From: an uncultured Flavobacteriaceae bacterium
GTDB lineage: Bacteria > Bacteroidota > Bacteroidia > Flavobacteriales > Flavobacteriaceae
Assembly: GCA_938029725.1 (NCBI GenBank)
Contig: CALHGE010000010.1
Location: forward strand, 83,153-147,152
Direction: 5' to 3'
Length of the DNA: 64,000 nt
Each line of letters begins with the position of its first letter. The first letter of the stretch is position 1. This document shows positions 55,930-64,000 of this stretch, one piece after another. The notes beneath the pieces are model-generated. The model was not told where the DNA came from and searched no databases. It was given only the letters and a program-made list of their open reading frames with translations. The position numbers and the translations under genes are program-made.

Positions 55930-56588
55930 TGACAAACAAAGAAATTATAAGCGCTAGTATCGTTTTTGTAAAAGAAACGCTAAAAGGAGCAGAAGGAGGT
56001 CACGATTGGTTTCATATACAACGCGTATTAAATAACAGCTTGTTGATTTCAAATGATGAAGAAGTTGACAGCTTGGTGGTTAGCTTAGGCGCACTATTAC
56101 ATGATATTGCAGATGCTAAATTCTACAATGGTGATGAAACTGTAGGCCCTAAACTGGCGACTGATTTTTTAACTTCAATTGCTGTTGACCAAAAAGTAAT
56201 TGACCATGTAGTTCAGATTATTGAGAATATTTCATTCAAGTCGAGCTTGGAAAAGAACGCAAACCCATTTAATTCTCTAGAATTTCAAGTAGTGCAAGAT
56301 GCTGACCGACTTGATGCTATTGGGGCTATAGGCATTGCACGTGCTTTCAATTATGGAGGATTCAAAAATAGAGAACTCCATAACCCCGATATCGCTCCAG
56401 ACATGAATATGACCAAGGAGGAGTATAAAAAATCTACGGCACCCACCATCAATCATTTTCATGAGAAGCTATTGCTGCTGAAGGAAAAAATGAACACAGA
56501 AACAGGTAAAAGATTAGCAGAAGATAGGCATCAATATATGTTGGCCTTTCTAGCTCAATTTGATCAAGAGTGGAACGGACGCGTATAG
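55929..56588 (+). CDS. HD-domain phosphohydrolase (YedJ-like)
   Basis: The 219-residue enzyme has the HD-domain residues His26 (HDWFH), the His-Asp pair in LLHDIADAKF (about 58-67) and a later Asp in VQDADRLDAIGAIGIARAF. This is the YedJ/YpgQ subset, some of which hydrolyse nucleoside triphosphates. The substrate here is unknown. The start overlaps plsC by 1 bp, so the two are coupled. Confidence 0.88.
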   Translation: MTNKEIISASIVFVKETLKGAEGGHDWFHIQRVLNNSLLISNDEEVDSLVVSLGALLHDIADAKFYNGDETVGPKLATDFLTSIAVDQKVIDHVVQIIENISFKSSLEKNANPFNSLEFQVVQDADRLDAIGAIGIARAFNYGGFKNRELHNPDIAPDMNMTKEEYKKSTAPTINHFHEKLLLLKEKMNTETGKRLAEDRHQYMLAFLAQFDQEWNGRV

Positions 56589-56691
56589 CACTGTTTCCGA
56601 AGACCATGTTATAAAATCATAGCTCATCACTAATACCCTTCTTTCAGTTTTTTCCTTATCTTCCTAGCGCTTAACTCAATCTACACGCAAG

Positions 56692-58116
56692 ATGCAAAGA
56701 AGAAAGTTTATCAAAAAATCGGCAGCTGTCTCAGCAGCATTCTCAATCGTACCTAGTTTTGTACTAGGTAAAAGCCATGTTCCTCCGAGTGACACCCTAT
56801 ATGTTGGTGCTTTTGGGGTTGGAGGTCGCGGGGGTGGAGTGATGAACGGAATGGATGCAACAAAAAAGGTAAAGTACGTCGCGCTTTGCGATGTAGATTA
56901 CCGTATGGCTGCGGATGCGTTTAAAAAATATCCCAAGGCAAAAAGATATAAAGATTTTAGAAAGGTCTATGATAATCACCTAAACGAAATTGACGCTATC
57001 ATGGTCGCCACACCTGACCACATGCATGCCTCTATAGCATTACCATTTATGCGTGCAAAAAAACACGCTTATGTAGAAAAACCTTTGACGCATAATATCA
57101 ACGAAGCGCGTTTGATGACCCAAGTAGCGAAGGAAAACGGTATTGTCACCCAAATGGGAAACCAAGGGGCGTCTAGTGATGGAAGTCGCGAAGCAAAAGA
57201 ATGGATAGCATCAGGGGTTATCGGAAAAGTATACAAAGTGGACTGCTGGACCAACCGTCCTGTTTGGCCACAAGGTGTTCCGCTACCTACGGAAAAACAG
57301 CCTATTCCTGAAGGTTTAGATTGGGATCTATGGCTCGGTAAGGCTGAAATGCGTGATTATAATGCTGCCTATTTACCTTTTAAATGGAGAGGTTTCTGGG
57401 ACTTCGGAACCGGAGCTCTTGGAGACATGGGTTGCCATATTATGGAAACTCCCTTCAGCGTTTTAGACCTTGGCTACCCTACAGAAGCTGAAGCAAGTTG
57501 CACCACCAATTGGGTGAACGATTTTGTAGAAGCAGATTATAGCGCTTCTTGCCCGTCATCTTCATTGGTTCGGCTTAAATTCAACACAAAAGAACACGGT
57601 GATATTGCCGTAAACTGGTACGACGGTGGTATTATGCCCGATTTGCCTGACGAGCTTAAAGATGGCGAAACCATTGGAGCTGGTGGTGGCGGCTCTATCA
57701 TTTATGGCACTCGTGGCATTCTGGTTTGCGATGTGTACTCTAGAAACGCACGTTTGCTTCCTTCAGAAACGATGAAATTATTAAACCCTCCAAAACCCTA
57801 TTTGAAACGCATCGATAGCGATACCGATGGGCACCAAAATAATTTTGTAGAAGGCTGTTTAAATGGTACCGAAACCTCTTCAGATTTCAAACGTTCTGGT
57901 CCGTTAACGGAAGCTGTTTTGATGGGTAATTTAGCCATTAAGGCATTTCAATACAAGACGTTCAAAGCAGGCAAAAAAGCTGGAGACTGGGATCCTTTTG
58001 AGTACCCAGGAAGACGCAAAATTCTTTGGGATGGCGCAAACATGAAAGTCACCAATTGGGATATGGCCAATGAATGGGTAAAAGGTTCTTATCGAAAGGG
58101 TTGGGAATTAGGTTAA
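56692..58116 (+). CDS. Exported Gfo/Idh/MocA-family oxidoreductase
   Basis: The 474-residue protein has a twin-arginine signal (RRKFIKKSAAV) and a Rossmann start (GAFGVGGRGGG, about 38-48). The catalytic Lys is in VEKPLTH near residue 128, and a C-terminal beta domain follows. It is probably exported folded with bound NAD(P), as in related glycosyl-modifying enzymes such as those acting on N-acetylgalactosamine or keto sugars. It is unrelated in position to the cytoplasmic one at 34053, but could handle the same class of oxidised sugars. Confidence 0.92.
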   Translation: MQRRKFIKKSAAVSAAFSIVPSFVLGKSHVPPSDTLYVGAFGVGGRGGGVMNGMDATKKVKYVALCDVDYRMAADAFKKYPKAKRYKDFRKVYDNHLNEIDAIMVATPDHMHASIALPFMRAKKHAYVEKPLTHNINEARLMTQVAKENGIVTQMGNQGASSDGSREAKEWIASGVIGKVYKVDCWTNRPVWPQGVPLPTEKQPIPEGLDWDLWLGKAEMRDYNAAYLPFKWRGFWDFGTGALGDMGCHIMETPFSVLDLGYPTEAEASCTTNWVNDFVEADYSASCPSSSLVRLKFNTKEHGDIAVNWYDGGIMPDLPDELKDGETIGAGGGGSIIYGTRGILVCDVYSRNARLLPSETMKLLNPPKPYLKRIDSDTDGHQNNFVEGCLNGTETSSDFKRSGPLTEAVLMGNLAIKAFQYKTFKAGKKAGDWDPFEYPGRRKILWDGANMKVTNWDMANEWVKGSYRKGWELG

Positions 58117-58311
58117 GCTAATTAGTGGCATGACACACCAGAAGCCTCGGATTGAGTTTGTTTTTGAGTTCTAATTTTACAAAAAAATGCAGCGACATAT
58201 TAAAACAATAGACGCTGCTCATTCTTAAAAAAATAGGTATAGCATAGCTCTATTAGATTTTTATAATAGGGCTCTTATCTTCTGAGGTGATTCTATTTAA
58301 CCATTTGCCTT

Positions 58312-59880
58312 TTACTTGGAAGGCGAAATAGAAGCTCCCGTAAATCCAACACGAACCAGTTGCTTTTTAGTGCCGCGCTTCGCATAGAATAAAAGCTGGT
58401 CGTTCGCAAGATCACGAAGTGGCCGTGAAACCATGATAGGTAAGCGCACGTCTTTATCATCGATTAACTTTTTATGCGATAAGTTTCCTGAAGCATCCAT
58501 CTTGATCACAAATAAGTTTGGATTTCTACTATAGCCCTGTTTGAATCTGATACGTTCTTTACTAAGCTTCTGAGGGTTCTCACCAGAATTGATAAAGAAA
58601 TACATTTCCTCTCCATCACCGTAGGTGGAATAAGAAGCGTAAGAAGCATCGCCTTGGGTAACCTCTGTTTTATTAATATTTCTTGCCCATTCCATATCCC
58701 CGTTAGCAGTCAACTTTGCGCAAACAATATCATTATAGTGGAATTTATCTACTTCTCTACCCGTACCGCTTTCCTTTCCGCTCGTCACAAAATACTCCTC
58801 AGCACTAAAAATTATATTGTTCTGCGGAGTAATATGTACATCTTTAAAAATCAAATTCTTAATTTGAGCATCTACCTCACGCCCAAACTTGTCCTCCATA
58901 AACTGACTAGAAAACGGATTATACTTTTTAGAATTAATAGCCAAATTCTTCGGGTTCAATTTGAAGTGTACGAGTCCGTTATAGCGTTTATCTTTTCTAT
59001 CGGCGTAAAAACCTAACACCACTAAATCAGTTCCGAGTAGCAGCGGCTTTAGCGATTCAGGGTATCTACCTGCATCAGCAAATTCTTGAATTTGATGACC
59101 TTCATTAGTTACCCGAACCAATTCATATTGAAAACGTCTATCTTTTGCCTCGAACCGTTTTTGCTTAAAAAAGGCTTTCCCCATAAAGTATACGGTCTTC
59201 AAATCTTTGGAGACTTCGATATTTTCAAAAGCGTAGTTCTTCTCTTGTGACTGCGAGGTAAAGTCATATTCTATTTGCTTCTTCAAATCTGTTCCGAAAA
59301 CGTACATGCTGTACTTTTCATCTTTGCCTTGGCGGTGCTGAACCGTTATTCCGAAGGCTGTTTTTTCTTTATTAAAATGAACAGCAGTTGAAAAACCATT
59401 CCCAAACTTGCGATTATATTTGTTTACCGCTAGTGGATTTGCAACTTCCTTAGACGGAAAAGAAAGTAAGATTCTTTCCGTGAAATTAAACGCTCCAATG
59501 GGACTATGATGAATCACATACTGATATGCTAATCTTTCATCATCATATTTTAATTCTAACAAATACAATTGTCCGTTTTTGATAAAACCATCTACCATAT
59601 ATTGGCCAGCGTACTTGTTATTGTAATCCTCAATCAGGTTTAGATCAGCATCATATAACTCAATAAAATGACCTTTAGGCCTTAGTGGCATTCCACCATA
59701 GTAGGTGCGTACAATAACGGTATGATTGGTATCATCCGCATCAATACTAAGCATTGTAGAAAATTTATACCTATCGGAATAATTTTCTCCAAGGCTGTAT
59801 TTTACAGGAATTTCCTGAGCTTTTACAAAAGATAAGGCCGCAAGAAAAAGAAGCAGGCACATGCTTTTTCTGAGTATCAT
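58312..59880 (-). CDS. Secreted beta-propeller-like protein of unknown function
   Basis: The 522-residue product has a signal peptide (cut near residue 21, FVKAQE) and a long repetitive beta pattern with seven or so blades suggested by recurrent phrases such as HFIELYDADLNLI, YELVRVTNEGHQI and LFVIKMDASGNLS. I recognise no family. It has no C-terminal sorting domain for the type IX system that I can see. It lies 21 bp upstream of nothing on its own strand and 195 bp from the exported oxidoreductase gene, convergently. Confidence 0.6.
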   Translation of the reverse strand: MILRKSMCLLLFLAALSFVKAQEIPVKYSLGENYSDRYKFSTMLSIDADDTNHTVIVRTYYGGMPLRPKGHFIELYDADLNLIEDYNNKYAGQYMVDGFIKNGQLYLLELKYDDERLAYQYVIHHSPIGAFNFTERILLSFPSKEVANPLAVNKYNRKFGNGFSTAVHFNKEKTAFGITVQHRQGKDEKYSMYVFGTDLKKQIEYDFTSQSQEKNYAFENIEVSKDLKTVYFMGKAFFKQKRFEAKDRRFQYELVRVTNEGHQIQEFADAGRYPESLKPLLLGTDLVVLGFYADRKDKRYNGLVHFKLNPKNLAINSKKYNPFSSQFMEDKFGREVDAQIKNLIFKDVHITPQNNIIFSAEEYFVTSGKESGTGREVDKFHYNDIVCAKLTANGDMEWARNINKTEVTQGDASYASYSTYGDGEEMYFFINSGENPQKLSKERIRFKQGYSRNPNLFVIKMDASGNLSHKKLIDDKDVRLPIMVSRPLRDLANDQLLFYAKRGTKKQLVRVGFTGASISPSK

Positions 59881-59901
59881 AAGTAGGTTTTTAGGGATAT
59901 A

Positions 59902-60684
59902 CTATTTGCCTGGGAAATCAGCTTTTCGCTTTTCTAAAAAGGCGCTTGTACCTTCCTCAAAATCCGCAGTTCCAAAACATTCACCAAAGGCTTTAATTTC
60001 GGTAGCATATCCATTACTATCATGTTTAAAACCAGCATTTACTGCTTTTATTGCATGGCCTATCGCAACAGGCGAATTATTCGATATTCTGCTTCCTAAT
60101 TTTTTACAAAAGTCAAGCAACTCCTCTTGAGGAACTACATGATTTACGAGACCGGTTTCGTGCGCTCGCTTTGCATCAATCATTCCGGCGGTCATAATCA
60201 TTTCCATGGCAATACCTTTGCCAACCAATTGCGGCAAACGCTGTGTGCCTCCATAACCAGGAATAACCCCCAAAGAGACCTCCGGAAGCCCCATACGGGC
60301 GTTATCACTAGCTACTCTAAAGTGACAAGCCATGGCTAATTCTAATCCACCGCCTAAGGCAAAGCCATTTACTGCCGCGATTACTGGGGTAGAGAGGCCC
60401 TCAACAAAATCAAACAGAAGCTTTTGTCCTTTTGCAGCCAATTTACCCCCTTCCTTTATCGAAAAGTTGGCAAATTCAGAAATATCTGCACCGGCGACAA
60501 AAGCCTTTTCTCCGCTTCCCGTTAAGATAATGGCTTTGATATTTTTATCTTTGTTTAAGGCTTTAAAAGCATCATGCACTTCGTAAATAGTGTCTTTATT
60601 TAATGCATTTAACTTGTTTGGGCGATTGATAGTAACCGTTGCTATCGCAGTTTCTTTCTCAACTAAAATGTTCTCGTATTTCAT
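59902..60684 (-). CDS. Enoyl-CoA hydratase/isomerase family protein
   Basis: The 260-residue crotonase has the oxyanion-hole segment AFVAGADISEF (about 65-75) and the catalytic Glu pair in GGGLELAMAC (about 108-117) and GLPEVSLGVIPGYGG (about 130-144). Both Glu residues are present, so it should hydrate 2-enoyl-CoA. ATG 60684 is chosen over 60708, which would overlap the phzF gene by 13 bp. Confidence 0.92.
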   Translation of the reverse strand: MKYENILVEKETAIATVTINRPNKLNALNKDTIYEVHDAFKALNKDKNIKAIILTGSGEKAFVAGADISEFANFSIKEGGKLAAKGQKLLFDFVEGLSTPVIAAVNGFALGGGLELAMACHFRVASDNARMGLPEVSLGVIPGYGGTQRLPQLVGKGIAMEMIMTAGMIDAKRAHETGLVNHVVPQEELLDFCKKLGSRISNNSPVAIGHAIKAVNAGFKHDSNGYATEIKAFGECFGTADFEEGTSAFLEKRKADFPGK

Positions 60685-60695
60685 ATTTTTCTTGA

Positions 60696-61613
60696 TTAAA
60701 TTGACCACATTCCTTCACTAACAGGAACAACTTGGCCACCTACTTTTAGTATATATTGATTTTTACTAACTGCTCCATCCAGAAACAAAATAGATTTTCG
60801 ACCCATTTCATAGCCCTGTTCAACTATTGCCGCTTGCGATGAATTATCATATTTTAAAAGATACGCCAAAAAGCAACCGTTGGCACTTCCGGTTGCCGCA
60901 TCTTCCCAAACGGTATTTCCTTCTAAAACAAACATACGCGTATGATAGTCGTTTTGCTTTTCTACAGTTTCTCGAGTGACAAAAAATAAAGAGCTTGTCA
61001 GGCCCCTAGCGTTGTTGCTTTTGAATAGTTTCTCTTGCTTCAAAAATTGCTCAAGCTTTTCGAAATTCAACCTTAGATTTCCAATAGTTTCTAAATCTTT
61101 TATGAAAATTATCAAATACGGCAAGCCTGTATTTATGTCTTGAATAGGCATCGAAGCATCAAAATAGTCTAAAGGAATATCCAAAGCATCCGATATCAAC
61201 TTTGAATTAAAAAGCGCTCCAAATTCAGGCTGGACTTGCTGCATGGTAAAGCGGCTTTCTTCAAGATTATTAGGGCTGCTTATGGCCACCGGAATATCGC
61301 CTTTTTTGAGTCGAAGAACGATCTCATTCTTGGGTTTTTTGTTAAAATGTTTGGCAAGAATATAAGTCGTTCCTAAAGTAGGATGACCCGCAAAAGGTAC
61401 TTCATATTCGGTTGTAAAAATGCGAACACCATAGCTTGCGTCAGCTTCGATACTTCGTATAAAAGTACTTTCGGCAAAGTTAATTTCACGCGTAATTTGC
61501 AACATTTGCTCAGAGGACAGCTGCTTCTCAAGATCGACAAAAACAGCCAGTTGATTGCCTGCGTACTTTTCTTTGGCAAAAACATCGACGATGTAGAATT
61601 TGATTTTTGTCAT
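60696..61613 (-). CDS. PhzF-family isomerase
   Basis: A 305-residue member of the PhzF/YddE family, with the catalytic Glu in INFAESTF (about 46-53) and the mirrored half carrying VWEDAATGSANGC (about 233-245). PhzF isomerises a phenazine precursor; other members have unknown substrates, and no phenazine genes are near. It ends 11 bp before the enoyl-CoA hydratase start codon on the same strand. Confidence 0.9.
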   Translation of the reverse strand: MTKIKFYIVDVFAKEKYAGNQLAVFVDLEKQLSSEQMLQITREINFAESTFIRSIEADASYGVRIFTTEYEVPFAGHPTLGTTYILAKHFNKKPKNEIVLRLKKGDIPVAISSPNNLEESRFTMQQVQPEFGALFNSKLISDALDIPLDYFDASMPIQDINTGLPYLIIFIKDLETIGNLRLNFEKLEQFLKQEKLFKSNNARGLTSSLFFVTRETVEKQNDYHTRMFVLEGNTVWEDAATGSANGCFLAYLLKYDNSSQAAIVEQGYEMGRKSILFLDGAVSKNQYILKVGGQVVPVSEGMWSI

Positions 61614-61712
61614 TTTAGTCTTCGTTTGTCCATATGATCATTTCTAGATATGCAAAGCCTGAGAGAGGCTTTATCTCAACCGTTCAAGTGGGGCATCACA
61701 ATTCTTAATAGG

Positions 61713-63203
61713 CTATGGCCTTTCTCTAGGTACACGAACTGTAAAAACGGTTCCTTTTTCTGGTTGAGAACTAAAATCAATAGTTCCTTTGTAGGTTTCC
61801 ACGATATTTTTCACCATTCCTAAACCGAGCCCCATTCCACTTGATTTGGTAGTGAATTTAGGTTCAAATATTTTGTCCGAATTCTCGTCTTTAATACCTA
61901 TTCCGTTATCTGCGACCGCTAGTTTTACATACACACCTTCACTTGAAACCGAAACCAAAATACGCGGTGAAACTACATCAGGTAAAGCTTGAATTGCATT
62001 TTTGACCAGATTCGTTACCACGCGAATCAATTGCGTTCGGTCTAGTTTAGCAATGATTTCTTCCTCATCAGAAATAAAGTGTATGTAGTCTTCCGTAAAA
62101 ATATCAAGTGCCAATTTTACGATTTCAACCACATTTAACGTTTCGTTCTGTTGGGCTGGCATTTGGGCAAAATTTGAGAATGCAGAAGCGATATTACTCA
62201 TCGTGTCAATCTGCTGTATCAAGGTTTTCGAATACTCAGCAACCTTAGCCTCTATATCTGGGTCTTCTGGATCAAACTTACGTTCAAAACTCTGAACACT
62301 CAAGCGCATTGGTGTCAGCGGATTCTTGATTTCATGCGCCACCTGCTTTGCCATTTCACGCCAGGCCTGCTCTCTTTCGCTACGCGCTAATTTTGCAGCA
62401 CTTTGCTCCAATTCATCAATCATTCCATTATACGAATCCACCAGTTTTCCTATTTCAGAACTCGGGTCTTCTATAAAAATCTTCTCGTTGCGTTTGGTTA
62501 AATCCGTTTTATGCATCATATCAGAAACCGTCTCCAAAGACCTGGTAATGTACTTTGAAATGAAATATGCAAAGCCAATAGCCAGCAGCAATAATAAGAC
62601 ACATACCGTACCTAAACGGATCAAAAATTCCTTTAACTCCTTGTCATAAAACGTATTATCCTCAAAATAAGGTAGATTTAATATACCAATTGGTTTGAAT
62701 CGCTTATCGTTTATATAGGTATACGAAGCTTGGTATTGATCTCCTGCGGTAGAGTTATGCTCTACATAACGCTTTTCAGCACTGGCCCCCAAATTATTCA
62801 AAACCTCAGCATCCAGGCAATTGGAACTCCTTTCAATTTCAAATTTTGGGCGAGAACTTTTTATCAATTGCCCCTCCAAGTCATAAATATTAAACGGAGC
62901 GGATAATACATCAGAAATCTGGTAAATATCATCCTTGAAAATAAGTCCAAGATATTCTGTAGTCTGTGGGTAGGTAGTTTTCTTCAGCGTAAAGTTTACA
63001 CTTTGCTTGACTTGTTCCTCCTTTTTTCCCAAACGCACTCTGTGATAATCATTCGTTTGCTCACGGTACTGATAGAAGGTAACACCTGCAATTAAAACTG
63101 ATGAAATCATCACCAATAAGATCATGGTGACAAAAATGCGGGTTCTAAGCGAAAGTTTTTTAAACAAGTTTTGGTGTTTGAACTCAAAGGTAGCAAATAT
63201 CAC
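61713..63203 (-). CDS. NtrY-like sensor histidine kinase
   Basis: The 496-residue kinase has a first helix (about 24-44), an extracytoplasmic region (about 45-190), a second helix (about 192-214) and a HAMP-like linker. A HisKA motif VAHEIKNPLTPMRLS (about 289-303) precedes the ATPase boxes NLVKNAIQAL, DNGIGI and GMGLGLGMVKN. The NPLTP phrase is typical of NtrY-type kinases. There is no response regulator gene next to it, so its partner is elsewhere. Confidence 0.93.
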   Translation of the reverse strand: MIFATFEFKHQNLFKKLSLRTRIFVTMILLVMISSVLIAGVTFYQYREQTNDYHRVRLGKKEEQVKQSVNFTLKKTTYPQTTEYLGLIFKDDIYQISDVLSAPFNIYDLEGQLIKSSRPKFEIERSSNCLDAEVLNNLGASAEKRYVEHNSTAGDQYQASYTYINDKRFKPIGILNLPYFEDNTFYDKELKEFLIRLGTVCVLLLLLAIGFAYFISKYITRSLETVSDMMHKTDLTKRNEKIFIEDPSSEIGKLVDSYNGMIDELEQSAAKLARSEREQAWREMAKQVAHEIKNPLTPMRLSVQSFERKFDPEDPDIEAKVAEYSKTLIQQIDTMSNIASAFSNFAQMPAQQNETLNVVEIVKLALDIFTEDYIHFISDEEEIIAKLDRTQLIRVVTNLVKNAIQALPDVVSPRILVSVSSEGVYVKLAVADNGIGIKDENSDKIFEPKFTTKSSGMGLGLGMVKNIVETYKGTIDFSSQPEKGTVFTVRVPRERP

Positions 63204-63294
63204 ACCATTTTTCAGTGTTCAGTTGGCAGTCGAAATATGTTGTTTTTCTTTCCGAAAAAACAACTACTAGTTACTACCGCATGCTGCCTACTAT

Positions 63295-63843
63295 TTACGC
63301 TTTTGGGTTTTTATTCCGAATACGTTTATAGAGTCGTATGCCGAGCATCAATACAATGCCAAGAACGATAATACCCACCACACCAAAAATCCAGTTGATT
63401 GCGCTTTTTAAAACCACTAAGAAAATGACAGCAAAAAGAATTAGGGTAGCGCCTTCATTCCAAATTCGCATATAATTCGTGCTGTACTTTACTTCATCAC
63501 GTTGCAGTTCTTTATAAATAAAATGGTTTCTAATATGGTATACCCACAACAATAAAACGAAGCCCAATTTTACTTTCATCCAAGATTGTAGCATTAAGCC
63601 AGGATTTAAAATCAGCAGAATGCCGGCGAAAAGCGTACATAAAATGGCGGATGGCCATGAAATAATATTCCATAGTCGTTTAGACATCAACTGCAATTGC
63701 TGGGTTAATATTTCTCGCTCGGGAGACGATTTTTCTGAAGCTTCAATATGGTAAATGAACAATCTAGGAATATAAAATAGGCCTGCAAACCAAGTCACCA
63801 CAAATATGAGATGGAGTGATTTTATGTAGTTGTAGTATTCCAT
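63295..63843 (-). CDS. hemJ: HemJ/CopD-family protoporphyrinogen oxidase
   Basis: HemJ oxidises protoporphyrinogen IX in haem synthesis at the inner membrane. The 182-residue product has the signature LHLIFVVTWFAGLFYIPRLF (about 10-29), four to five helices and a conserved His near residue 10. From ATG 63843 the start (MEYYNYIKSLH) is normal for the family; seven upstream codons come from the repeat tract. Beyond the usual length it has an extra C-terminal helix (about 153-175) with a basic end. The upstream side is directly occupied by a heptamer repeat. Confidence 0.88.
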   Translation of the reverse strand: MEYYNYIKSLHLIFVVTWFAGLFYIPRLFIYHIEASEKSSPEREILTQQLQLMSKRLWNIISWPSAILCTLFAGILLILNPGLMLQSWMKVKLGFVLLLWVYHIRNHFIYKELQRDEVKYSTNYMRIWNEGATLILFAVIFLVVLKSAINWIFGVVGIIVLGIVLMLGIRLYKRIRNKNPKA

Positions 63844-63857
63844 TTCGTTAGTAGCAG

Positions 63858-64000
63858 TTAGCAATTAGCAGTTAGCAGTTAGCAGTTAGCAGTTAGCAGT
63901 TAGCAGTTAGCAGTTAGCAGTTAGCAGTTAGCAGTTAGCAGTTAGCAGTTAGCAGTTAGCAGTTAGCAGTTAGCAGTTAGCAGTTAGCAGTTAGCAGTTA
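63858..64000. repeat. (TTAGCAG)n heptamer tandem repeat, cut by the window edge
   Basis: The unit TTAGCAG repeats perfectly from 63865 to the end of the window (19 copies and more), with one variant copy (TTAGCAA) at 63858-63864 and a degenerate stretch before it. It starts 15 bp upstream of the hemJ start codon, where the hemJ promoter would be expected. Seven is not a multiple of three, so each frame meets a stop every 21 bp on the minus strand (TAA in CTGCTAA). Confidence 0.95.

Noticed and set aside
58246..58273. 10-bp hairpin between the exported oxidoreductase and the beta-propeller-like gene
   Set aside because: The stem is good, but neither side is followed by a T run, so it is not listed as a terminator.
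63858..64000. CRISPR-like or telomere-like array
   Set aside because: Units are 7 bp with no spacers between them, so it is a simple tandem repeat. A bacterial chromosome of this group has no such telomeres.

Overview
The window is a chromosomal segment of a member of the Bacteroidota, most likely a marine Flavobacteriaceae. The base composition is AT-rich. Near-consensus TAnnTTTG minus-7 promoter elements recur, Shine-Dalgarno sequences are largely absent, and several families are typical of that group (DUF3078, CarboxypepD_reg-like TonB receptors, DUF1080 lipoproteins, LytS/LytTR pairs, the yicC-gmk-nadD cluster). I see no phage, insertion sequence, CRISPR array, tRNA or rRNA. Genus cannot be fixed from the sequence alone.

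Layout. 1-10.5 kb: the 3' end of aspS, a small operon of unknown genes, a ClC-type chloride channel with CBS domains, tadA, dxs with a DUF3078 gene, and dgt. 10.7-20 kb: a phosphate island with a TonB-dependent receptor, a beta-helix lipoprotein, a stand-alone copy of the receptor's N-terminal domain, a small MORN-like secreted protein, an OprO/P porin and a PiT phosphate transporter fused to a PhoU-like domain. Four promoters here carry tandem TAACATT-like half-sites at an exact 11-bp period, placed 14 or 25 bp upstream of a minus-7 element ending in TTTG. This is the geometry of a PhoB-type Pho box. A fifth such array precedes an orphan terminator and marks a possible small RNA. 20-28.3 kb: CAP-domain and DUF6503-like proteins, membrane proteins (YiaA, DUF2157, GDYXXLXY) and nadD, gmk and yicC. 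28.7-39.3 kb: a sugar-oxidation region made of two mirrored modules. Each has a GMC oxidoreductase with a [3Fe-4S]-type Cys motif facing a divergent operon that begins with a TIM-barrel isomerase; DUF1080 lipoproteins, an oxidoreductase and a Tat-exported small subunit complete the set. This fits periplasmic oxidation of sugars to 3-keto sugars and their processing. 39.3-46.8 kb: two possible tiny membrane proteins, nrdA and nrdB, then about 2.9 kb of low coding content with one small secreted-protein operon. 46.8-64 kb: a LytTR/LytS two-component pair, MarC, an S41 protease with dCMP deaminase, a HupE-like protein, a TerB-DnaJ protein, bacilliredoxin, plsC, an HD hydrolase, an exported Gfo/Idh/MocA protein, enoyl-CoA hydratase, PhzF, an NtrY-like kinase and hemJ. 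A (TTAGCAG)n heptamer tract abuts the hemJ start and runs off the window.

The strongest candidate for something new is the phosphate island: repeat-defined Pho-like promoters tie an uncharacterised receptor/beta-helix lipoprotein pair, an orphan receptor domain and a possible small RNA to known phosphate porin and permease genes.
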